64,000 nucleotides of DNA from positions 12,723,426 through 12,787,425 of the forward strand of contig JAJEKV010000036.1 in the NCBI GenBank assembly GCA_021234155.1, given 5' to 3'. Every line of letters begins with the position of its first letter. Within the stretch, counting starts at the first letter, position 1. Position numbers and translations under genes: made by a program. The notes beneath the pieces were generated by a model. The model was not told the DNA's origin, searched no databases, and worked only from the letters and a program-made list of their open reading frames with translations. Positions 1 to 10,600 of the stretch are shown piece by piece. The DNA comes from Isoetes taiwanensis. Taxonomy: Eukaryota; Streptophyta; Lycopodiopsida; Isoetales; Isoetaceae.

Positions 1-971
1 GTGCAAAACCAGGTGTGTAAGCTTGATATAGCAGATAGTTTCCCCATAAGGGCTCTATTCCACGCTCTACAAGCTTATCCATAGGAACAGGAGAATCAAA
101 CATGATCAAGAAAAAATTATTCTTTTTGTCAAGAACTTTCAAGGACTCAAAAGTAGGCAACTTTAGTCTTTGGAGATGCTGCTTAAACCAAAAACCCATT
201 CTACGGAGATCAAGGAACTGGCCCGTGAAATGACATACAACCGCAGGAGAAATTTCTGAACATACTGCACATGCGAGTTATGATCAATTGCAATCACAGG
301 TTCACCAGCATTAGCAAACATACTAGCACACCGATCCGGCTCATAAAAAACATCCTCAGAAGGTAACTGAACATCCATACGATCAGCCATAGATTGCAAC
401 TCCTTCAAATATGCCGAGACATCGCGTTTATTATTTGCAACCAAAATATTCATAGCGGCAGAGACCCGGGCACTTCTAACACTGGAAGACATATCCCGCT
501 TAATCCAATCACTGAAGCGTGTATGAGGAGCCCGAGAGCCGAGATTAGTTGATGTCCCAACAGCAGGGGTAGTAGAAGCACTTGCTGGCACAGACGAAGT
601 AGCACGCATTGGAGCTACAACACTAGGGGTACCAGAACCAGGATGCAAGGGGGAGGGGGGGTGGGAGAAGTAGAAACAAACTGAGATGAAGGAAGAGGAG
701 GAAATTGTTGTAGATCAGAAAGTGAGGCAGAAGGTACACCATCAAGAGCCAAAGGATTAAGCTGAGAGTTTGCTGGCAATTGGAGGCCAATTGAGGCATT
801 AATAGGAATAGAGGAGACCCCGGATGCAACAAAGTTGGAGCTATTCAAAATAAGAGAGCTTACCTCAGAATGTAAAGCACATGAAGAAAACACACCAGGA
901 TTTGTCATGGGGACCGAAACAGAAGTGCTGCAATCCGGCATAGCTAGAGGTATTGAAATATCTGATGCCAT
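1..971 (-). pseudogene. LINE (L1-like) ORF1 relic with DUF4283-type region, partial at left edge
   Basis: The minus strand carries a broken reading frame that starts near 971 and runs off the left edge. Three segments in different frames follow one another: about 971-650, 648-255 and 255-1. The first switch coincides with a G/C homopolymer at 650-662 and the second with an A/T run near 255. The last segment reads GQFLDLRRMGFWFKQHL, then NNFFLIMF, then PLWGNYLLYQAYTPGF. This hydrophobic pattern ending in a conserved W and a PGF turn is characteristic of DUF4283, the nucleic-acid-binding domain of plant L1-type ORF1 proteins. The preceding 200 or so residues are Ser/Pro/Thr-rich, as is usual N-terminal to that domain. 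The element's 5' end is probably between 971 and 1160. It is a decayed copy, and the domain assignment is by pattern only. Confidence 0.55.
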
Positions 972-3141
972 ACACCAATGGAAATCTCACCGAGACAGCT
1001 TTCCAACGCACCACAAATCGCTCCAATCTGACACCCGGTGAGGGAGATACACCAAAAACCGTCTGGCGCCGTCTTCTCCAGCGTCCAGGCCTAAGCCCTT
1101 TTTCCACGGTAGTCGTATTTCTAAATGTCACACATTTTATCAAATCATGTTTAGCCACCTATTGTCCTAAAAAAAAATCACTTTTCCACTATCAAAATAA
1201 GACATGTCTTATTTAGGTTCGGAATAGGTTTGGATTGTAAATGGAGTCTTATTTTATTCCGGGGGATTTCCCCCCCCATAAAATAAGACACCTAGTCTTA
1301 TTTGAAAATATAATTAAAAATAAGACGTGTCTTATTTTTTCATGGTTTTCCACTAGCATTTTAGTGAGTCATATTTTATGACTACCATGCAGTGGAAAAA
1401 CAAGTTTAGATTTGTGTGTCTCATTTTAGCCTTGGAGTCACAAATGGTGTCGTATATGGTATATGACAGCCATATTTTGTGATTGCTGTGGAAAAAGAGC
1501 CTATAACTGCCCCACTTCTAGTCCATTATCTTTTTTTGTGTTGCATCTTCTCTTGCTTTTCAATTATTTAATGGGGGTTTTCAACAAAAATCATTTGGGG
1601 CAGTTTTTTAACCTTGATAGTAGCAGGTGCATTGCTCTATTGTATTGGGTCCCATAGGCCGTTTGGTCTGCACATGCAATAAAATTCAATTTAGTTCAAT
1701 TCAATGATTTGTATTATCTGTATTGCACTTAAAGATAAATATTTTTACATATGTTTTTTGTACGTATTGCACATTTCATTTACATAAAGGTATGAGACGT
1801 GAATCCTCACATCTTGATCTAGCACAATTTTTGGAATCATCCTACGGTTTATAATACACCAAAAAGAGGTGAGCCATAAAGGTCCCTCAGACACCACAAT
1901 ATCTAATATATTGTACATTTGAATGTAGCTCACTAATCTGAAATGTCAATCAATAACAATACGCCTTTCTCCTTGCAAAAAAAAATGAAGTAATGCATAG
2001 GAACAGTCCCTTTAATAGAAAATATCTTTTGTTATCAATGGGCACAACAAAAATGCCCAAGTTTGGAACTGAGTTTAGAGGCATTAGAGCATTCTTTGTG
2101 ATATAGTTTTTGCAGTTTCTTGGATTTATTCTAAACGAGGGGCACGCTAGACTACCATATTCGTCAGATCTGCCTATTCTATGACCCAGATCGTATGTTG
2201 GGGCCTCTGAGCACCTCTCATTTCGCTTATGGTCATTTATGATTGGAGGTGCCTATGTTTTTGAAAATGGAATACGAGTTCGCCTAAGGTTTTGAGGAAA
2301 TATCGAACCTCTATACGGTTTTGCCTAAGATTTTTGAATATGAAATATGGGGACTCGAACCTCTACCAAAATAACTCAATATCCTAATAAGATTACTTTA
2401 ACCAATATACCCAATGAGCCAATGTGATTAGTTTGTATCCTGAATTTATATTTTTTTTATAATAATCCACTCAATTATTTTAGGGATATATGGTCTATGG
2501 TTTCAAGAATTGTCATTTTTACATCCATATCAAATCCCCCTGTAACCCCTTGTTATTGTGCTACATATTGGGACCTAATATCTAGTAAAGCGTTATAATG
2601 AAGCTCTTCTGGCAGGACCAACTTCAACAGATCTTCGCCTAAATCATGGGTCTTGCAATTTACCACGACCTGATCGTTCGCAGCCATTGGATCAAAGATG
2701 GGTCACAACAGATGATTTAACAACATATAATAATCTGGCCTAGAGTCTATAGACACAAATGAAATGCCAGACCTGACTGGAGTCTTTTTATTCTAGATGA
2801 ATTTGGCATATAGTCATTCTAGATGCACTCGTTACGTGAATCCAAAGCTTTGATGAGAATCAAAGAGGTTACGTGAATCCGGAGAATCGCCAACATCGCA
2901 AGAAAAAGAAGAGGGGCATTTTGGGAAATTAAAAAATATGAAGGGCAATTTGGAAATTTCTTGAAAAAATAAAGTTATTTGGGTTCAATTTTTAGCCATG
3001 GGCGTCGTCATGTCCTCTTATTCTTGTAGAAGGAGCACTGAACGCTCGACCTCTGATTTAAGGAGGTCAGTCAATCTCCTCCTCTTGAGGGTCCTGTAAA
3101 ATAACTCGTTCGACCTGCGGTCTCGAGGGTTATTTTGCAAC
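972..3141. other. AT-rich intergenic stretch with short dyads, no gene seen
   Basis: No reading frame here looks like a protein I know. It contains the dyad cluster at 1195-1345. At 2911-2972 a segment resembles the right terminal inverted repeat of the element at 13410-14198 (shared GAGGGGCATTT and AAGGGCAATTT at equal spacing), but I see no partner end. At 3090-3141 the sequences TAAAATAACTC and GGGTTATTTTG form a small inverted repeat just before the Gypsy-1 LTR remnant. Confidence 0.5.
1195..1345. repeat. Cluster of AAATAAGAC/GTCTTATTT dyads
   Basis: AAATAAGACATGTCTTATTT at about 1197-1216 is a perfect 20-bp palindrome. Near copies occur at 1277-1303 (AAATAAGACACCTAGTCTTATTT) and 1315-1340 (AAATAAGACGTGTCTTATTT). 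A C/G run separates them. This may be a MITE remnant, but no element ends or target duplication were identified. Confidence 0.5.
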
Positions 3142-3286
3142 AAGGGGGCCTTTGGTCCAAAGAAGGACCAAAAGGGGCGTGCACGCTATATAGTAGCTCG
3201 GGGGAGAGCTCTGGGGCAGGTGTGTCTTAGCTGGGGGCTCGTGGTTGGGTGGTGAGATAGCGTGCCACGTCAAGAGTCCATTTTAG
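3142..3286 (+). repeat. Gypsy-1 5' LTR remnant
   Basis: These ~145 bp match the last part of the 3' LTR (about 7162-7296) almost base for base, from AAGGGGGCCTTTGGTCC to CCATTTTAG, apart from an extra short segment near 3190. The first ~85 bp of the 3' LTR, including its TG start and most of its 19-bp tandem repeats, have no counterpart upstream of 3142. The 5' LTR is therefore truncated or recombined at its outer end. Confidence 0.85.
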
Positions 3287-3298
3287 TGGTATCAGAGC
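3287..3298 (+). other. Gypsy-1 primer binding site (initiator Met tRNA)
   Basis: TGGTATCAGAGC directly follows the LTR end. It is complementary to the 3' end of plant initiator methionine tRNA and is the standard minus-strand primer site of many plant LTR retrotransposons. Confidence 0.95.
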
Positions 3299-3309
3299 AA
3301 CAAGTTTCG

Positions 3310-6300
3310 ATGGCCGGTTCTCCTGCCAATGTTAACTTTGAGGATGAAGAGCTCAAGGAAAAACTCATGAGAGAAAAACTTGCGGCTGCCGAGGCTCGCA
3401 TTGCGGAGCTGCAGAAACTGGATTCTCTGCGAGCGCAGGTGGCGCAGTTGCAGCAAGCTGCATTGCGTCCACATAGTGGCATCAAAACGGGTGCCAATGT
3501 CAAAATTGAATTCAAAAAGTATTCCGCTGCTACTAGTGATGCGGATGAACTTTTCGCATGGCTCCGGGATTTGAATTCATATTTTGCTAAGACTAATGAT
3601 GACGAAAGACACTCAGTTATATTTTGATGAGCGTCATCTGGATGGGGTTGCAAAGGACTGGTGGCTGGATATCCAGAAGAACCAGCCAGTCGATCAACCT
3701 ATTGTTACCTTTGCGGAATTTGAAAAGCAAATCAAAAATCGTTTTTTGGGTCATAATTGGGAGCGAGATCTTATCGCTGGATGGAATAAGTTCATCCAAC
3801 AAAACATGGAAACTGTTCGAGCCTTTGCCGCACGAGTTTTAAAGAAAGGACTTCAGCTTAGTAAAAATGATACTGAGAAGTCTGAAAAACTCATGGGTGG
3901 GGTTCATCGTTGGGTACGGGCGAAGCTCGACCTGCAAGTTGCCAATCTTTCTTTTGGTGAGCTCTGTAAGATGGCAGAGAAAGTAGAGGAGGAAGGTTTG
4001 GCCCTCACGGAAGCCATTAATGCTCAACGTGGCCTCAAAGTTTATATGAAAGAGGCGAGTGGTTTTCGGGACAAATCAATGGGATCTGCTACGGGATCTG
4101 GGCCATTCAAACGGCCGCACACAGACGTTGCAGATAATGAACCTGTTGGGGCCAAAGAACCTAAGGAATCTTATCAAGCACGCAAGAAGCGGCTTATGCG
4201 GGAGAATAAGTGTTTTGTTTGTTATTCAACCGATCATAAATTTTATGAATGCCCTACTTATCTGGAAAAGAAGAAAGGGGAAAGAAAGGAAGCGACACCT
4301 CTTCTTAAGTCTGGGACTAAGAAAGAGGACAAAAGTAAGAAACTAGCTTCTGTTCGCGGAGATGGAAAAGGGAAGAAGGTCCGGGAAAAATCGGATATGG
4401 ATTCTGTTGAGAATAGTAGTCTCTTGCGATTTTGGGTTGCTATTCAAGATCAAAAAGTACATATCTTATTCGATCCAGGTAGTGAGTTTGATTTTATTTC
4501 TGCTCGATTGGTAAAAGAATTAAAACTAACTTCTGTTCCTTTATCAAGTGATGTAGAATTGTCTTCTGCTTTCTTGAATGTAGCCCCTCCGCCTTCTTCA
4601 TTTATGGTCAAGGATGTTGAATTTCAATTGCAGGGCTATATCTATAAACGTTCTTTCATGGTTTCTGACCTTGGAGGTATGGATATTATTCTCGGCATGC
4701 CATGGCATAAGGCTATCAATCCTCTTATAGATTGGAAAGCGGGTATTGTTATGTTATTCTTGGAAGGGGTTAAAAGACCTTCAAGTTTGTGAAGGATGAT
4801 ATTGTTTCCCCAATTCCAACAGTTTCTGTTGTACAGTTTAAACGTTTGGCAATGAAAACTCATTTTGTGTATTTGGTGGTTTTGTGTCCTAAGTCTGATG
4901 TATCCCCATTAAATGAGTGTCAAACAATCTTTTCTCATTATTATGATGATGTCTTTTCAAATGAAATTCCACAAACTTTGCCTCCCCAACGTTTGGAGGA
5001 CCACAGGATTGATCTTCTTCCTGGAAAAGAACCTCCTAATCAAGCTCCTTATCGGAGAATGCATGGCCAACAAGTTGAGATTAGGCGCCAGCTTGATGAG
5101 TTACTTCAAGCTGGATTGATCTTCCATAGTTCTTCACCTTTTGGTGCTCCTGTCTTGTTGGTTAAGAAAAAAGATAATTCTTGGCGCATGTGTATAGATT
5201 ATCGCGCTTTGAATAAGATAACCATAAAGAATCGGTTTCCTATACCAAGTATAAGGAATTTCTGGCTGTCATTCATGCTTTGAAAGTGTGGCGACACTAT
5301 CTTTTAGGGTCGACGGTTCATATTTTGACTGACCACCAAAGCGTTAGGCACATTGTTTCACAGAAAACATTATCGGAAAGGCAGTTGAAATGGGTTGCTT
5401 TTATGCCGCAATATGATTTCTCAGTGGATTATCGTCCTGGAAAAGAGAATGTTGTAGCTGATGCTTTAAGTAGGCGTTATGCAGTTTGTTCTCTTTCTAT
5501 AGCACAATCCAACCATTTGGAGGAAATGAAGCCGTTGTATGCCACTGACCATGATTATAAGGAAATTTGGTTGTTGGCTCAAAGTGGCAATGCATATGGG
5601 TATAAGATCGTTAATGGGTTCGTATATAAAGGTCCAAAGCTATGCATTGTTCGAGACTTTCGGTCACTTATTCTTAGAGAAGTCCATGATGCACCTACTG
5701 CGGGTCATCGGGGCGTGGGGGCGACTTTGGCAAAGCTTGAACCATACTTTATTTGCCTGGATTGCGGAGAGATGTCTTGGTTCATATTCGTCATTGTGTT
5801 ACTTGTCAACGGATAAAGAAAGCGAACAAGAAACCTCATGGTGTTCCTTTATCCTTGCCTATTCCGGAGGCAAAGTGGGAGCAGATCACTATGGATTTTA
5901 TTGTTGGTCTTCCTCCAAGTTCTCGCAAGAACACTGTCATTTGGACAATTGTTGATTGTTTAACTAAGCACGCTCATTTTATTCCTTGTTCGGATAAGTT
6001 GACGGCTTATAGTGCGGCTACGCTCTTTATCAAAGAGATATTTAGGCTACATGGATTGCCAAGGATTATTGTATCCGATCGTGATACAAAGTTTACCAGT
6101 AAATTCTGGAAGGCATTGCTTATGCAATTGGGAACAGAGTTAAGGTTCTCCACTGCTTTTCGTCCAGAAACTGATGGACAATCCGAGGTGGTGAATAAAG
6201 TTATTTGTGCCATCTTAAGGGGGTTTGTCAATGAGCATCAAGGTCATTGGGAAGAGTATTTGCCTATTGCTGAATTTGTGTATAATAATACCTATCAGTC

Positions 6301-7030
6301 TACCATAAAGATGACCCCTTTTCAGGCGGTCTATGGTCAGCATGTACGGGAGCCACTCTTTCGAGTGTGTGAGGATGTTCCAGCTGCTGATGATGTGGTT
6401 ATTGAGCATAAGGATCTCATAGACTTGCTACAAGCTCGTATTCGAGATGCTCAAGCATCCTTTGCAAATAAATCATCTAAGTTGCAGCAACCAATGGTTT
6501 TTAAGGAAGGAGATTGGGTATGGATGAGGATCCATAAAGGCCACTTTAAGAAAGATGCGTGCAAGAAGGATCTTAAGTTGGCACCCCGTTTCCATGGACC
6601 ATTTCAAGTTATTAAAGTGGTCAATGAGAATGCATATCAATTAAGGTTGCCTCAAGGTTGGAAAATGCATGATGTAGTGAATGTGTCATTCCTAAAGGCT
6701 TATCATGGTAAGGAGTTACCTCAACTTGGGAGGTTAACTGAGCCAGAATTGATTGATGATTCCGAAGTTTTAGAGCCGGAAACAATTTTGGCGGATAAAT
6801 CCACTAGTGGTTCAAGACAATATTTGGTTAAGTTCGCTCACAAACCTTTGGAGGACGCTTCATGGGTGCATGGCAATGTTTTAGAAGCTTATCCGGGTAT
6901 TCTTAGGGAATATAAAGATTGGAAAGCAAAGGAAGCCGAGAGACAAGAGGAAGTCCAAGCACAGGCTTCTACTAGCCGGCCTAAGCGAGGGCCAAGGAAG
7001 GATTATGCTCGGATGGCTAAAGGTATTTAG
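3310..7030 (+). pseudogene. Gypsy-1 gag-pol relic (gag, PR, truncated RT, RNase H, IN, chromodomain)
   Basis: Gag probably starts at the ATG at 3310. A one-base frame change near 3605 precedes the capsid region. The nucleocapsid knuckle CFVCYSTDHKFYEC fits CX2CX4HX4C. The protease region reads FDPGSEFDFIS, so the usual D-S/T-G is D-P-G. A stop at 4790-4792 precedes RT. RT is recognisable up to KNRFPIP near 5245, then joins directly at about 5250 to RNase H sequence ([18 protein letters not shown], then TDHQS, then RPGKENVVADALSR). The YXDD-bearing palm is absent. The integrase zinc-binding region (HRGVG, then HCVTCQRIKK) has a frameshift near 5750. The catalytic triad is visible in MDFIVGLP, VSDRDTKF and PETDGQSEV. 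The C-terminus (LVKFAHKPLEDASW) resembles a chromodomain. The copy cannot be autonomous. Confidence 0.93.
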
Positions 7031-7064
7031 ACACCCTTTTGCAGCAGAGGACTGCTGCAATGTC

Positions 7065-7077
7065 AAGAGGGGGGGAA
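7065..7077 (+). other. Gypsy-1 polypurine tract
   Basis: AAGAGGGGGGGAA lies immediately before the TG that begins the 3' LTR, the expected plus-strand primer position. Confidence 0.85.
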
Positions 7078-7296
7078 TGCTATATGCTAAGGACGTGGAG
7101 TCCAAAGAGGGCTTTTAGTCCAAAGAGGGCCTTTAGTCCAAAAGAGGGCCTATGGTCCAAAGGGGGCCTTTGGTCCAAAGAAGGACCAAAAGGGGCGTGC
7201 ACGCTATTCGGGGGAGAGCTCTGGGGCAGGTGTGTCTTAGCTGAGGGCTCGTGGTTGGGTGGTGAGATAGCGTGCCACGTCAAGAGTCCATTTTAG
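7078..7296 (+). repeat. Gypsy-1 3' LTR (219 bp) with internal 19-bp tandem repeats
   Basis: It starts TGCTATATGC after the polypurine tract. Similarity to the 5' LTR remnant ends at TTTTAG, giving 219 bp. The last dinucleotide is not the canonical CA. Between about 7100 and 7180 there are four to five degenerate copies of a unit of roughly 19 bp resembling GTCCAAAGAGGGCCTTTA, the last of which is shared with the 5' LTR. Confidence 0.85.
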
Positions 7297-7612
7297 CGAC
7301 GAAGACGAGATTCATTCCTAACACTGGCGGTAAGGGTACAATTTCCGGAATATTCTCCATCCGAATTAAGGTTTGTGGTATCACAATCTAAGGTAAAATT
7401 ATTCTAAGCTTACCTCAGAGTAGGCCTAGACCTTCAAATGGCTAGTTTTGGGTGATAACGTGGATCCTACGTGTATAGGTCTTCGTGGGGAAAAAAGAAC
7501 CATAGAGAGGATCAGAAGGGGATGGCTATGGAGGATCCTCTAGTGTCACAGGCCTTTGCATAGCGTGGGCACACTACCGGAAAGACGCGGGCTAACTCTG
7601 GTATAACCAGTT
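7297..7612. other. Region between Gypsy-1 and the FTSH11-like frame
   Basis: No protein homology is recognised. A GT-type donor (GGCG|GTAAGG near 7330) and an AG acceptor (TTTGCAG near 7700, inside the annotated first exon) leave open an upstream first exon. If so, the transit peptide start would differ from the ATG used at 7613. Promoter elements could not be assigned with confidence. Confidence 0.4.
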
Positions 7613-10600
7613 ATGCCCTTGCCTCCAGAAGCCCTCTCCAATGCGAGGGGCTTCGCTTACACCCTTCTTGTAATCGACCCAAATCGAACTAAAATTTGCA
7701 GCGACAGAGTGGGTTTCTGCAGAGGGACTCCCATCCTTAACAGCTCTCTTGATCCAAAAAATAATATATATGCGAACATTTATCATCGCCCATATCAATT
7801 GCATCGCTTGGCTTGCAAATACAGTAAGCTTGAGGATTTGGGGAGATATGGAAAGAAGAGTTCTGTAAAATGTTCGACAGCAAGGGAAGGTACGGCTTTT
7901 GGGCAGGACTCTTTGAAAGAGGTACACGAAAAGGGTGTTAATGGTATTGAGACGGTAGATAGCAGACAAAGAACAGATGGGGCAGAGGTATCTGTTGAAA
8001 ATTCTTCAGTATTCTCTGTTGTTGTTCCTATTACAGAACAGGAACAGACATCAGAAAGGGCTGAAGCTACAGGGCAGGCTACCCTGGAGCAAATATCAAA
8101 AGATAGGGGTGAGGCAAAAGTTTCTATTGAGGATGAGAAGGAGTTGGTTCTGGCTTTGAACTTTCCATTGCTGCTTCAACATGTCTGGCAAAGATTAAAG
8201 GCCGTTCCCTTTCTCTATAGAATGTCGTACTGGCCTCCTTGGGATAAAAAGAAGCGATTGGAGTATCTTTATGCAGAAGCAGATGCACACCCTAAGGATG
8301 CCTCTAAGCAGGCTGCTCTTTACAGGGAACTCTTGATTGAAAGGTAGACTATTCATCTATTTCTGTGGAGCTTTCTGTTAAATTATATTGTGTATTTAGA
8401 TTGGTCACGTTAATCCTAGATGGCAGTACTCATATTTGCAAACAAGGTTGATGCCATATTTTCAATTGCAACGCCAGGATATCAGAGATAGCTTGACTAC
8501 TCTGGCTGCAAGCATGACATCTCACTTATTCAAGACATTTGACACCATTAGAAGCATGCTTCTTAAGGAAAATCAAGGTTGGTGAATTGCAATTAATGAC
8601 AAACCTTGGAGCCATCATGAAACCATTTTTTAATAGTGCATAGTTTTTCCACATTGATGTCAGTTAATGTATAAAAGATGGTATATTAAGGAGCATTGAA
8701 GCATGGCATAATTTAAGTCCCTTATGTCTCACATGCAGGTGGCTTGGTTGGTCTTAAACTGATTAATTTTTTGAAGGAACTGGTTTAAACCAAGTTGGTA
8801 TTGTGTGCAGTCCAAAAGACGTTATAGAAAGATTCGAGCGAAGAGAACATGCAGCAAATGGAGATGTGGTTCTTGAGTACTTTAAAGCACTAGTTGCAAC
8901 CAATGCAATTGCTAATTATTTCGGTGAAGGGCAACGTATGACTGCTCTTGTAAGATAGAAGTTGCTCTTGTGATCGGTGTGTTGCAACTAAGTATAGCCA
9001 GAAATTTAACTTGTATACGATTTCAGATGGAGGAACTCAATCAACGGGCTGGTGGTGATCTGTTTAAACCATCCCTTTCTCTTGGAGTGTCAGAGGAAAA
9101 GCCTTTGCATGTTGTCATGGTGAGTGAATAAGAGATTTCCTCCAGGTGTTGTAAAGTTTGTTTGCTCATTAAATATGCTTTCTTATACTATCTCATATTG
9201 ATGTAGGTAGAGCCCAAGACCTCTAGTAAGTCGGTAAGGGTTTTCCAGGAGATAGTGTCTGCCATACTGTTCATGATGTTTTTCAGTATACTTTGGTGAG
9301 TTTTGTTTTTGTTCATTTGTTCATAAGTATTTTCTTCATGCCCTTTTATATAGAAAGTTGTTTATGCCATATTATTCAGGTTTATGGGAACAACTGCTCT
9401 GCGCAAGTATGTTAAGGGTTCTGCCGGAATAAGTCCGTCTTCTGGTATGGGCGCACCTGGCGTATATTCCACAAAAGAATTTAACAAAGAAACAGCGCCA
9501 GAAAAGGTACAATAGGGTTTCCTCTTTATGTCATTTTGTAAGATAGAGCTTTTTTGGGGGATTTTCCTGTGTCACTAGCTGATTTTTGAATTTGACGTGA
9601 CTAAAGAACTCAAAAACGTTCAAAGATGTTAAAGGCTGTGATGAGGCAAAAGCAGAGCTTGAAGAGATAGTTGAATACCTTCGCAATCCAACCAAATTTA
9701 CTCGTCTCGGGGGAAAATTGCCAAAGGTATTGTTGGTTTTTAATAGTGTTGTCTGGGGCATATAGCACATCCCTCTCTTTTAACTGTTGTATTTCCAACA
9801 GGGTGTCTTGCTGGTTGGTCCTCCTGGAACAGGGAAGACACTGCTAGCGAAGGTGAGAAAATGAGAAAATTTAAAGGATTTCTCCGAACGTGCGTGTTAC
9901 TTTTTAAAGTTAACATATGAAATCAGTGTGGTTTCTTCATCTAGGCTATAGCAGGTGAGGCAGGTGTTCCTTTTTTCTATCGTGCAGGATCTGAATTTGA
10001 AGAAATGTAAGTGTGCCTCTCTCTGTGCGCTGATTCCTCATAGTAGTTGCAAGCATGCAAAGTTCTGTTGCTGCTACTGCCAGCCTGGTGTTAAACTAAC
10101 AGCATTTCTTTACTGGAATGAGCATGAAGTTAAGCATTCTCATTTTCTTGATTTACTATTTAGAGAGTTTATGAGTCATCTTGCATTACAGGTTTGTTGG
10201 GGTTGGCGCTCGGCGTGTCCGCTCACTGTTTCAGGCTGCAAAGAAGAAGGTGAGTTTAAACTAACCAATGCTGTTTCCATTCAGAATACTGTTTAGTGAA
10301 ATTGTTACATTGCGACCTTGTCAACAGGCACCTTGCATAGTCTTCATTGACGAAATTGATGCTGTTGGAAGCAGCCGGAAGCACTGGGAAGGCCACACTA
10401 AGAAGACGTTGAATCAGCTACTTGTAGAAATGGATGGGTTTGAAGCAAATGAGGTAAGGACAGGGTTATTTATGCAGATTTTAGTGTATGAATATGATCC
10501 TTTCACATGACAATGTTCAATTTGGAATGTTCAGTTTGATGAATTTGGTTGTGGCAATGTTCAGTTTGATGAATGATTTGGAATGCAGGGCATAATTGTG

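Larger units (their letters stand above)
3142..7296 (+). mobile_element. Gypsy-1: degenerate Ty3/gypsy LTR retrotransposon with chromodomain
   Basis: The order is 5' LTR remnant, iMet-type primer binding site, gag with zinc knuckle, protease, partial RT, RNase H, integrase, chromodomain-like tail, polypurine tract and 3' LTR, which is the Ty3/gypsy chromovirus arrangement. The element is about 4.15 kb, short for this group. The RT palm has been deleted internally, the 5' LTR lacks its start, and several frameshifts break the polyprotein. It lies about 0.3 kb upstream of the FTSH11-like frame in the same orientation, so its 3' LTR could supply transcription start or polyadenylation signals to that region. 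That is inference only. Confidence 0.9.

Noticed and set aside
7039-7296. Plus-strand frame spanning the end of Gypsy-1
   Set aside because: It covers the polypurine tract and 3' LTR, and its repeated residues come from the 19-bp LTR repeats.
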